From an uncultured Flavobacteriales bacterium (GTDB lineage Bacteria; Bacteroidota; Bacteroidia; Flavobacteriales_G; Salibacteraceae): a DNA stretch of 64,000 nt. Each line of letters begins with the position of its first letter. Position 1 is the stretch's first letter. Below are positions 18,311-25,984 of the stretch, in pieces. The stretch covers positions 172,105 to 236,104 of the forward strand of contig CAJVZZ010000001.1 in NCBI GenBank assembly GCA_913020435.1, given 5' to 3'. Made by a program: the position numbers and the translations under genes. Below the pieces are notes generated by a model. It saw nothing but the letters and a program-made list of their open reading frames with translations. It was not told where the DNA came from and ran no database searches.

Positions 18311-19218
18311 TATTTATCAAGTTCATCTGCTGGGTGCTGCTCTAATACTGTCAAGCTTGGTGTTCTGGTTTTTTGTTTAGGCTTTAGTAAAGGACCTAAT
18401 GAGTCCAAAAAAGGTAGCTTTTTATCTTTATCGTAGATATCAAAAATGGTTTTATGGTCCCTAAACGATTTTAACGTTTGTCCTAATCTTAGAACGCCCC
18501 TCTCTCGGCTACTTCTTACCCTATCCATATCAATTTCAATGGGTATAAACTCAGGGCCTGTGCTCGCCTGATAAATGATTCTACCATCAGGGCCACAAAC
18601 AATCGAACGTCCAGTTCCACCATCGGCTAAACCATTAATATCAATTACAAAACATTGGTTTATAGCCGCAGTTGCCTGAGCATTTGCCAACTCAATATCT
18701 CTATCAATGGTACCCGTAAGTGAAGGATGTAGAATTACTTCTACGCCATTAACAGCAAGTGTTCTTGATGTTTCAGGAAACCACATATCGTAACAAATAG
18801 ACATTCCAAAACGGCCCACTTCAGGTATGTCGAAAATCATAAACTCTTCACCATTTGCAACTCCTTCTTCATAAGGTAGAAAAGGAAACATTTTATCATA
18901 ACGTCCAATCACTTCTCCTTCAGGATTAATAACTGAAGCTGTATTGTAAATTTTGCCATGCTTCTTTTGGAACATAGAACCAGGTATAAGCCAAACACCG
19001 TGTTTTTTAGCCATTTCTCTAAACTCATCTTCAATAGTATTTGGAAAATCTATTGCATTGCGTGTTAGAGGGCCAAAAGGAGCAAGCTCTGAGAATAATA
19101 CCATATCTACCCATGGGTAGATTGACATCAAAACATCAAGTTTATGTTTCATCATGGCAACGTTACTGGTCCCAGCATTTACCCTCATTTGTATTCCCGC
19201 AATTGAAAATGGTGTCAT
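18310..19218 (-). CDS. carbon-nitrogen hydrolase (nitrilase superfamily)
   Basis: A 302-residue nitrilase-fold amidohydrolase with the complete catalytic triad: Glu44 (FSELAPFG), Lys109 (RYDKMFPF) and Cys142 (SICYDMWFPE). Members hydrolyse amides or carbamoyl groups, or transfer the acyl group. N-carbamoylputrescine amidase belongs here, which is attractive beside a basic amino acid decarboxylase, but no agmatine deiminase gene is visible to supply that substrate. No signal peptide. It is the first gene of the minus-strand block and overlaps the decarboxylase start by one base. Aliphatic amidase or beta-ureidopropionase-like activity remains possible. Confidence 0.9.
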   Translation of the reverse strand: MTPFSIAGIQMRVNAGTSNVAMMKHKLDVLMSIYPWVDMVLFSELAPFGPLTRNAIDFPNTIEDEFREMAKKHGVWLIPGSMFQKKHGKIYNTASVINPEGEVIGRYDKMFPFLPYEEGVANGEEFMIFDIPEVGRFGMSICYDMWFPETSRTLAVNGVEVILHPSLTGTIDRDIELANAQATAAINQCFVIDINGLADGGTGRSIVCGPDGRIIYQASTGPEFIPIEIDMDRVRSSRERGVLRLGQTLKSFRDHKTIFDIYDKDKKLPFLDSLGPLLKPKQKTRTPSLTVLEQHPADELDK

Positions 19219-19364
19219 ATATTAGTTTACTATTTTAAATAATTAAATAAATGTTCAAAAGTGTAACGTGAAAATTTTAAAAGGAGTGGTTTCTTCTTAA
19301 ACCTTCGTGCAAAAAAGTAATAAATTTTTCAAGAATGAACTACTTTTTTTATTTTTTCTTCACA

Positions 19365-19553
19365 GATTATCTCATATCAGTTATTGGGGGCTCTGTTTTC
19401 ACGAATTCATTTGCCAGCATTACACTAAGTCCTCTTACCGCTCCAATTTTATCAAACTTAGTTTGCAATCAAATTTCCGCAATTCAAAATGAGATGATCA
19501 CGATTTCCTGTTCACTTATTAGTGCCGATACTTTTCAATCGAGAATATTGTAA
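19365..19553 (-). pseudogene. fragment of a second class III aminotransferase gene
   Basis: This stretch aligns by eye with the C-terminal part of the neighbouring gabT gene (about 20190-20320). On the minus strand it reads LQTKFDKIGAVRGLSVMLANE and then FVKTEPP, against gabT MQAKFPQIGDVRGLGAMMAIE and FVKNGDP, with in-frame stops before and after. Only about 60 codons of similarity remain and substitutions are many, so it is an old, truncated duplicate lying upside of the same-strand gene end, about 450 bp past the intact copy. Confidence 0.75.
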
Positions 19554-19679
19554 CAGCGTAATTAATGAGCGTGTATTTCGGCTGGAGTAATACGTTTCCG
19601 CTATTGAATTAGTTTTGTGAAATGTTCGCTGGACTATTTTTTAATAGCGGTTGAGTCGCCATAGTTATACAAACTTATA

Positions 19680-19921
19680 GGTACCAAGAACATTTTTATT
19701 AAATGGGTATTTACACTTTCATTTCTGCAGATTGCATTTTTTGCAAATGCGTTGAGCGAAAAAAGAGTTGACTCACTGACACATATTACAAAAATTGATA
19801 TTCCTGTAAACCAAGTATTGAAAATCAGGAAGATTGCAAAGATGAGTTACAACGGATGAGGAAAATTGATACGCAGGGTGTAATTAAAGGAGAGCCTTGG
19901 ATGTTTAAAAGTGAACAGTAG
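19680..19921 (+). pseudogene. frameshifted small secreted-protein remnant
   Basis: One frame encodes a signal-peptide-like start (FIKWVFTLSFLQIAFFANA) followed by LSEKRVDSL and about 25 more residues to a stop near 19858. A second frame carries the continuation (ENQEDCKDELQRMRKIDTQG then VIKGEPWMFKSEQ) to the TAG at 19919-19921. The two would join with a one-base shift. No ATG precedes the first frame. No family recognised. Probably a dead gene; lies between the aminotransferase fragment and the gabT terminator. Confidence 0.35.
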
Positions 19922-19953
19922 ATTGCTTTTGGGAAAACCTAATTTATAGCAAT

Positions 19954-19990
19954 AAAAAAAGCCCGTTGGAAATCAACGGGCTTTTTATTT
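19954..19990 (-). terminator. intrinsic terminator of gabT
   Basis: GCCCGTTG at 19961-19968 and CAACGGGC at 19974-19981 form an 8-bp GC-rich stem with a 5-nt loop, extended by A/T pairs. On the minus strand it ends in a run of seven T, 15 bp past the gabT stop. It could also act on the plus strand. Confidence 0.85.
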
Positions 19991-20004
19991 ACGGACAGTT
20001 GTAA

Positions 20005-21306
20005 TTAATTTTTTACTGCATTTTCTATCTCGTCTTCAATAATATCAAGTCCTTGGTTTAGTAATTTATTGCTAATCGTCAGTGGACACAATATTCGAAT
20101 GTTATTTTTATAAGTTCCAGCACTAATAATGATAAGATTTTGGTCTGCACAACCTTTTACTATTTTACCACACAACTCTCCATCAGGTTGACGCGGATCT
20201 CCGTTTTTTACGAATTCAATTGCCATCATTGCACCTAAACCTCTCACGTCTCCAATTTGGGGGAACTTAGCTTGCATTTCTTCGAATCGAGAACGAATAA
20301 TATTGCCAACTTCAATTCCACGTTCGTTTAAGTTTATGTCTTTAATGTATTGAATAGTTGCTAAGGAAGCGACACATGCAAGCGGATTACCAATATAAGT
20401 TCCCCCAATAGTTCCTGGTGCAGCAGCATCCATTACTTCAGCCTTTCCTATAACGGTTCCAATTGGCATTCCAGAACCCATTGATTTTGCCCAAGTTGAT
20501 AGGTCAGGAGTGACGTTGTAATAATCCATAGCCCCCCAAGAACCTGTACGAGCAAATCCTGTTTGAACTTCATCAAAGATTAACATTATACCATGTTCGT
20601 CGCAAAACGCTCTTAATCCTTCTATATATGCCTGTGGAGCAACTGTAAACCCTCCTTCGCCTTGAACCAGTTCAATGATAATTGCCGCAACATTTTTAGG
20701 ATCGACTAAATTTTTTCCAGCTTCATGCAATCTTTTTAATTCTTGCTCTACGTATTCCTCTTCAGTTAGCCCATTGCTGTAGCGATAAGTATTAGGGAAT
20801 GGTAGGCGATAAACTTCAGAAGCAAATGGACCACAGTTTAGTTTATAATCTATTTTAGATGTTAATGTCATAGCCATTAACGTACGACCATGAAAAGCAC
20901 CAGTAAAACATATCACAGCGTCTCTTTTGGTAGCTTGTTTTGCAATTTTGATTGCATTTTCAACTGCCTCAGCTCCGGTAGAGACGAGCATTGCTTTGGT
21001 TTTTTTACCATGCGGCAAAACTTCACAAAGCTTTTCGCAAAGTTCAATATAGGGTTCGTAGGTAACTACGTTAAAGCTAGTATGAATGTATTTTGCAGCT
21101 TGTTCTTGAATTGCCTTAACAACAGGCTCTGGACAATGTCCAGCATTAACTACACCAATTCCGCCAGCAAAATCTATCCATTCATTTCCATCAATATCAG
21201 TAATGGTTGCATCTTTTGCAGAAGCAACAGTTGCAGTATTGAAAATACTAATTCCGTTGGCAACAATGTTTTTTCTTCTTTCGAGTAATTCTACACTCTT
21301 TTTCAT
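20005..21306 (-). CDS. gabT: 4-aminobutyrate aminotransferase
   Basis: A 433-residue class III PLP aminotransferase. GAEAVENA (111-118) binds the PLP phosphate, DEVQTGFARTG (245-255) holds the ring-contacting Asp, and Lys274 in TWAKSMGSG is the Schiff-base lysine. The N-terminal ERRKNIVANG and GGIGVVNAGHC match GabT-type enzymes, which convert 4-aminobutyrate and 2-oxoglutarate to succinate semialdehyde and glutamate; a 5-aminovalerate activity is possible. It is monocistronic: its own terminator follows, and a 75-bp gap separates it from the PqqB-like gene. An eroded piece of a second copy lies downstream. Confidence 0.9.
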   Translation of the reverse strand: MKKSVELLERRKNIVANGISIFNTATVASAKDATITDIDGNEWIDFAGGIGVVNAGHCPEPVVKAIQEQAAKYIHTSFNVVTYEPYIELCEKLCEVLPHGKKTKAMLVSTGAEAVENAIKIAKQATKRDAVICFTGAFHGRTLMAMTLTSKIDYKLNCGPFASEVYRLPFPNTYRYSNGLTEEEYVEQELKRLHEAGKNLVDPKNVAAIIIELVQGEGGFTVAPQAYIEGLRAFCDEHGIMLIFDEVQTGFARTGSWGAMDYYNVTPDLSTWAKSMGSGMPIGTVIGKAEVMDAAAPGTIGGTYIGNPLACVASLATIQYIKDINLNERGIEVGNIIRSRFEEMQAKFPQIGDVRGLGAMMAIEFVKNGDPRQPDGELCGKIVKGCADQNLIIISAGTYKNNIRILCPLTISNKLLNQGLDIIEDEIENAVKN

Positions 21307-21381
21307 GCTCGATACCTACGGATTAGTAATAATAAAAATCAGGCCGCAATATTACAGTTAACTGAGTCTTTTTTATTCTAT

Positions 21382-22353
21382 TTATAAAAAATATCTGTCA
21401 CCATTTTTTGCAATGTGATATCCATTTTTTATAACGAGTTGATATTGAATGGAAGTTCTATCTAGCAAAGGATTCGTATGATTCATATGAATGAAAATAA
21501 TCTTCTTTTTTAGGGCTTCAGAAAGCGTATCAAAACGCTGCATTGATTCCTTTACAAATGGGTGTGGGATTTCACTCATTTTTCTGCCCGGAATTTCTGT
21601 TTCATCGTAAAATGTAGCATCCAAAAAAGCATAATCTACTTTGGCAATAAATTCATTGATATTGCGGTTCCATTTTTTCCATTTATCAATGTCTGGAATA
21701 AATAATGCCGTTTTGCTTGGACCTGAAATTAGGAAGCCTGCAGTTTCTGAAAATTCATCTCGATGAGGAATTGAAATGGGTGTTATTCTAATTTTAGCAT
21801 TCAATTGAATCACTGAGTCTGATTTTAGTTGCTTTAATTCTATGTTTTTCAAATCGACCAATTGGCTCCAAGGGCCGTTTGATTCAATGAATGATTTCAT
21901 ACGAGGAAGTACATAAACAGAAACGTTTTTGGAATTCATAACTTCTCTTCCAAGAAACATTAATCCTGTATAATGACCTATGTGTGCGTGGGTTAAGAAA
22001 ATGCCGTTTGGTGTTTTGGAAGTTGAGCCTATTTCTTTTTGAAGAACCTGCATTTGAAAAGGTAGGTCAGGTGTGGCCTCGAATAGCCATGTTTGATTTG
22101 TTTTAGTAGAAACTAAACCAAGTGAAACTACTTTGCGGTCAGATTTTCCTGCTAAGAACAATACTCTGCAACATTCCTTTTGGCAACCAGTATGTGGTGA
22201 TCCTCCGTCTTGTGTCGTCCCAAGAATTTGAAGATAAACTCCCAGTTTAGATTCTTGTACATCTACATTTTCAATAACTTTTTGTTGGGTTGTCTCTTTT
22301 CGTCCGCAAGAGAGAAACATTAAAACTACTATCAGGCTAAAAACTAATCTCAT
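21382..22353 (-). CDS. PqqB-like metallo-beta-lactamase-fold lipoprotein
   Basis: A 323-residue protein with a lipoprotein signal (LMFLSCG, lipidated Cys16). The mature part is an MBL-fold hydrolase closest in pattern to PqqB: GTTQDGGSPHTGCQ-(x)-ECC near 45-62 and the metal motif THAHIGHYTG with His122, His124 and His127. True PqqB is cytosolic and sits in a pqq operon; here there are no pqq genes and the protein is predicted to be lipid-anchored in the envelope, so a hydrolase of unknown substrate is more likely than PQQ synthesis. It stands alone. The closing MNHTNPL supplies a further His typical of the fold. Confidence 0.85.
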   Translation of the reverse strand: MRLVFSLIVVLMFLSCGRKETTQQKVIENVDVQESKLGVYLQILGTTQDGGSPHTGCQKECCRVLFLAGKSDRKVVSLGLVSTKTNQTWLFEATPDLPFQMQVLQKEIGSTSKTPNGIFLTHAHIGHYTGLMFLGREVMNSKNVSVYVLPRMKSFIESNGPWSQLVDLKNIELKQLKSDSVIQLNAKIRITPISIPHRDEFSETAGFLISGPSKTALFIPDIDKWKKWNRNINEFIAKVDYAFLDATFYDETEIPGRKMSEIPHPFVKESMQRFDTLSEALKKKIIFIHMNHTNPLLDRTSIQYQLVIKNGYHIAKNGDRYFL

Positions 22354-23087
22354 TCATAAAAGATAAAAATAAATCCCTAATAATGGGGCTTTTAAATTTT
22401 TAAACTAAAATCTATTTTCCAGCTACAATTGTTTTGTACTAAGTAGTAAACAATCTAGCCTTTAAAGTAGTCATATTTAGCGATATGGTTAATGTTTCCC
22501 TTGGTACAATCTAACTTCCCCTTTGCTTAGCAGCTTCTTTAATAGCAGAATTTCCGTTTAGGTGAAAAACGCCAAAAACAATTCCTGTTTAAGATTTACC
22601 AAATTCTCACTAATTGGAGTATTTGATAATGCCATTGTTATAGTTGCTGAGCAAGTTGATAAAAGCTCAGGTGCTATGATTTAACCGAATAAAGGTTTAA
22701 TTTTCTTCATAGTATCTTGATTAATTATCGTAAACAGTTGTTCTAATTGCTGGGAACATCGAAATTATTTTTTGTGTGTGATAAACAGCTCCAATAGCTG
22801 TTATCCCACCATTTTCTGCAGCAGCTTTTACACTAAAGTCTGAATTATCAATAATTTTGGTTTTTGCTTACCCTTCGTTACTTCCAATAGGAGCAAAAAT
22901 CAGCTTGTATTGCCGATCAATTATACATTAGGAACATAATAGAATCGGCAACCATTAGAAATTTAATTTTACATTCTTTATTTAGTTAAACAATGAATTA
23001 ATATATATCAAGTATTTTTCTTTAACTAAAATTAATAGTAGTCAAAAAGAACTAACACTTTTCGTGTAATACCACTCAATCACCTCG
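22354..23087. other. gene-free stretch with degraded coding traces
   Basis: No intact gene. The minus strand shows short open pieces in several frames, such as NSDFSVKAAAENGGITAIGA ending at about 22725 and NGNSAIKEAAKQRGS near 22520, separated by stops. They suggest one or two badly eroded genes of unknown family. No terminator, repeat or RNA structure was recognised. Confidence 0.4.
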
Positions 23088-23095
23088 TATTTTTG
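23088..23095 (+). promoter_or_regulatory. -7 box of a Bacteroidota-type promoter
   Basis: TATTTTTG fits TANNTTTG exactly and ends five bases before the ATG of the membrane-protein gene. No clear TTG at the -33 position. If used, the transcript would be nearly leaderless. Confidence 0.3.
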
Positions 23096-23100
23096 TATCC

Positions 23101-23544
23101 ATGAGTAGCATTTTTGAAATAATAGGTTTAGTGTTATTGGCGTCGATTAAATTCCTTTTTGCTCCCTCGACAACTTATGCCTTAGGCTATACTTTTTGGC
23201 AAACCATTGTGATTTCCCTTATTGGCGCTTGGTTCGGTGTATTCGTGTTTTATTATGCAGGAGGTTGGGTTTTTGATTGGTGGTCAAAAATTTCTAAACC
23301 AAGTGATAAGAAATTTTCTAAAAAGAATAGAATCATAGTTTGGTTTAAGAATGATTTTGGACTCATAGGAATAACTCTAGTGTTGGGATTCGCTTCTATT
23401 CCAATCGTTAGTTTATTGGCGGCCAAATATTTCCGTCATTTACCGATAACAATTTATGCTTTACTGGCTTCTACGGTAGTTTGGGCGTTTTTATTGACAG
23501 GGATTTCTGTTTGGTTGATACCCTTTATTAAAGGGGCTTTTTAA
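23101..23544 (+). CDS. small integral membrane protein of unknown function
   Basis: A 147-residue protein with four predicted membrane helices: residues about 5-22, 32-60, 85-108 and 115-140. A short basic cytoplasmic-type loop (KISKPSDKKFSKKNR) lies between helices 2 and 3. I do not recognise the family; the topology and length resemble small multidrug-export or DedA-like fragments, but no signature residues support that. It precedes the ABC ATPase gene by 192 bp on the same strand and could be a partner, though the ATPase has its own -7 box. Confidence 0.75.
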   Translation: MSSIFEIIGLVLLASIKFLFAPSTTYALGYTFWQTIVISLIGAWFGVFVFYYAGGWVFDWWSKISKPSDKKFSKKNRIIVWFKNDFGLIGITLVLGFASIPIVSLLAAKYFRHLPITIYALLASTVVWAFLLTGISVWLIPFIKGAF

Positions 23545-23706
23545 CTATTAGACTGATCCTTTAACCGATACTTGTTTATTAAAATCATAGTGAGATTTTG
23601 AACTCGCAAATGAACACAGCTTCTAATAGGCAGAACAGTTACCATTATTAACTTTATTAATGTACAAATTGTTCTTTGGTTCATAGAACTCTTACATTAT
23701 CAAAAG

Positions 23707-23714
23707 TAATTTTG
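23707..23714 (+). promoter_or_regulatory. -7 box upstream of the ABC ATPase gene
   Basis: TAATTTTG matches TANNTTTG, 22 bp before the ATG. The -33 element is not evident. Confidence 0.3.
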
Positions 23715-23736
23715 GTTTCGTAACAAATACCACTTT

Positions 23737-24774
23737 ATGTTTTTAAGGTTAAAACGAGTTGAAAAATCGTTCTCTAGTAATAAAATCACAAAAGCGCTAA
23801 AGCCTCTTTCTGTTTCAATTGAAAAAGGTCAGCATATTTTCATTATTGGGGAAACAGGAAGTGGGAAAAGTACGCTGCTTCGATGTCTTGCTGGAATGTA
23901 TGATATTGATGGAGGAGAGATAATTATTGAAGGAAAAAGTTTAGGAGGACCAGCGGTTAATTTAATTCCAGGGCATAAAGATATTCGTCTGGTGGAGCAG
24001 GACTTTAGTTTAAAGAAATTCAATACGATTTATCAGAATCTGGAAATGGCTGTTGATCCAACGGTATTAGTTAAAGAAAGGAGTAAGCGCATTAAGAAAA
24101 TGCTGGATCTTTTTGGTCTACATAGAATGAAAAATAAACTGTCTACCGAACTTTCTGGAGGTCAACAGCAACGAGTGGCACTTGCTGTTGCACTTATAGA
24201 GTTGCCGAAACTATTATTGCTTGATGAGCCTTTTGCTCATTTTGATCCACAACTAAAAAGCAGAATTTTTGAATATTTGAAAATTCAAATTAAAGAGCAG
24301 AAAGTAACTGTAGTTACTGTTACACATGATTTTAGAGAAACCTTAAAACACGCAAATAAAGTCCTTGTTCTTAACAAAGGAAAAAAGTTGCAATATGAAA
24401 AGGTAGATGTCATTTACCATCAACCTAAAGATATATACACAGCTGGACTATTGGGTGAGTTCAATGTGATCACCTTTACAGAATCGAAATGGCTAGTTCG
24501 TCCAGAAGAATTGAGTTTCTCCGCTACCAAAACAATCGAAAAGGTAAAGATTGAAAGCATTGAATTTTGTGGATATTATTTTGAAGTAGTCGTTACAAAT
24601 AAGAACGGTGACCGACTTGTGGTTATTGAAAGTAATACTGATGCTCTCGAGCTAGGTGCTGAAGTTTACCTAAATCCGACTGAATTAACTCGAAAATTAG
24701 ACACTAAAGAAAATCTTGTTTATGATGAATCATTTGATAGAAGAGTGGAAGTCGTTTCTGGAACTAGAAATTGA
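23737..24774 (+). CDS. ABC transporter ATP-binding protein
   Basis: A 345-residue ATPase. Walker A GETGSGKST (38-46), signature LSGGQQQR (139-146) and Walker B LLLLDEP (159-165) are intact, with the H-loop in VTVTHDFRE. The C-terminal 110 residues form a small beta-rich domain as in PotA/MalK-type importers, regulatory or TOBE-like. No permease or binding-protein gene is adjacent, apart from a four-helix membrane protein upstream, so substrate and direction are unknown. Its last 53 bases overlap the start of ung in another frame. Confidence 0.88.
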   Translation: MFLRLKRVEKSFSSNKITKALKPLSVSIEKGQHIFIIGETGSGKSTLLRCLAGMYDIDGGEIIIEGKSLGGPAVNLIPGHKDIRLVEQDFSLKKFNTIYQNLEMAVDPTVLVKERSKRIKKMLDLFGLHRMKNKLSTELSGGQQQRVALAVALIELPKLLLLDEPFAHFDPQLKSRIFEYLKIQIKEQKVTVVTVTHDFRETLKHANKVLVLNKGKKLQYEKVDVIYHQPKDIYTAGLLGEFNVITFTESKWLVRPEELSFSATKTIEKVKIESIEFCGYYFEVVVTNKNGDRLVVIESNTDALELGAEVYLNPTELTRKLDTKENLVYDESFDRRVEVVSGTRN

Positions 24775-25384
24775 AAGTGAATACTTTCAGCAATTGGAGG
24801 TTGCTGTTAAGAAAGAATATCATGGAAAGTGCATTTATCCGCCTCAAGAGGATGTTTTTAATGCCTTCAATTATTGCTCACTGGATCAGCTTAAAGTTGT
24901 GTTAATTGGCCAAGATCCTTATCATGGAAAAGGTCAAGCAAATGGTTTGTGTTTTTCCGTTAAGTCAGATCAAAAGTTCCCACCGTCGCTCAAGAATATT
25001 TTCAAAGAATTGAAAGCTGATTTGACAATTGAACCTGAAAACGGTGATTTGAGTCACTGGGCAAAACAAGGTATGTTGATGTTAAATACCGTGCTTACTG
25101 TTAGAGAAGGGCAAGCTAATAGTCACGCTGGTATTGGTTGGGAAAAGTTTACAAGGGCTGTAATAAAAAAGATTGCAGAAGAAAAAAATGGTGTGGTTTT
25201 TATGCTTTGGGGAGGGCAAGCTCAAAAGTTCGAGAAATTAATTGATTCAAATAAGCATTGCATTCTAAAAAGCGGGCATCCTTCTCCTTTAAGCGCTAAT
25301 AGAGGCTTCTGGTTTGGAAATAATCACTTTAGTCACACGAATATTTACTTAAAAAGTGCTGGGAAACTAGAAATTGCTTGGTGA
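24722..25384 (+). CDS. ung: uracil-DNA glycosylase
   Basis: A family 1 uracil-DNA glycosylase of about 220 residues, which removes uracil from DNA as the first step of base excision repair. GQDPYHG near residue 63-69 carries the water-activating Asp, FPPSLKNIFKEL the Ser/Pro loop, and GHPSPLSANRGF the catalytic His with the Leu intercalation loop. Two ATG codons stand in tandem at 24722 and 24725, and a TTG at 24716 is less likely. All of these lie inside the 3' end of the ABC ATPase gene, giving an overlap of about 53 bases and suggesting translational coupling. Confidence 0.95.
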   Translation: MMNHLIEEWKSFLELEIESEYFQQLEVAVKKEYHGKCIYPPQEDVFNAFNYCSLDQLKVVLIGQDPYHGKGQANGLCFSVKSDQKFPPSLKNIFKELKADLTIEPENGDLSHWAKQGMLMLNTVLTVREGQANSHAGIGWEKFTRAVIKKIAEEKNGVVFMLWGGQAQKFEKLIDSNKHCILKSGHPSPLSANRGFWFGNNHFSHTNIYLKSAGKLEIAW

Positions 25385-25414
25385 CCTAATTATTAACCTT
25401 CAAAAACTGCGGAG

Positions 25415-25912
25415 TTGAAAAAGCAAATTGGTAATTTCGAAATACGACCAATATTTCTAAAAGATAATGAGTCTATAAAGGCAATTGTTTTATCGACATT
25501 GAAGGAGCATGGGGCAACAGGAGAAGGCTTTGCTTCATCTGACCCCGAGCTTAATCAAATGTTTCAGGCGTATCAAGCTCCCAAAACAAAGTATTTCGTA
25601 CTTCTACAAAACAATGAAGTGATAGGAGGAGCGGGCATCGGACCACTATTGAATGCTTCAAAAGAGTGGTGTGAACTTCAAAAAATGTATTTCCTACCTA
25701 TTGCTCGTGGCAAAGGATTAGGTGTGCAGCTTATGAATTTATGTTTAGAAGCAGCTCAAGAATTCGGCTATAAATATTGCTATTTGGAAACTCTTGATAA
25801 TATGCAAATTGCTCAATCTTTATATAATAAGGTTGGATTTATACAGGTAGAAAATAGGAGAGGAGGAACTGGTCATTCTGGCTGTCCAGTTTTTATGGAG
25901 CTTGAATTGTAG
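25415..25912 (+). CDS. GNAT-family N-acetyltransferase
   Basis: A 165-residue acetyltransferase with a TTG start 30 bp after ung. The acetyl-CoA-binding motif is QKMYFLPIARGKGLGVQLM (about 87-105, R/QxxGxG/A form), and LETLDNMQIAQSLYNKVGF gives the C-terminal motif B. The N-terminal IRPIFLKDNESI is usual for GNAT proteins acting on small molecules or amino acids. Acceptor unknown. Probably cotranscribed with ung by spacing. Confidence 0.88.
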   Translation: MKKQIGNFEIRPIFLKDNESIKAIVLSTLKEHGATGEGFASSDPELNQMFQAYQAPKTKYFVLLQNNEVIGGAGIGPLLNASKEWCELQKMYFLPIARGKGLGVQLMNLCLEAAQEFGYKYCYLETLDNMQIAQSLYNKVGFIQVENRRGGTGHSGCPVFMELEL

Positions 25913-25984
25913 CGGTTATCTTAATTTGATTTAAAACAAAAAAATACCGTTTCGATAGGGCTTTTAAATAAGTTTGGAATTGAA

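Noticed and set aside
21382-22353. PQQ biosynthesis role for the PqqB-like protein
   Set aside because: It has a lipoprotein signal and no other pqq genes are present in the window.
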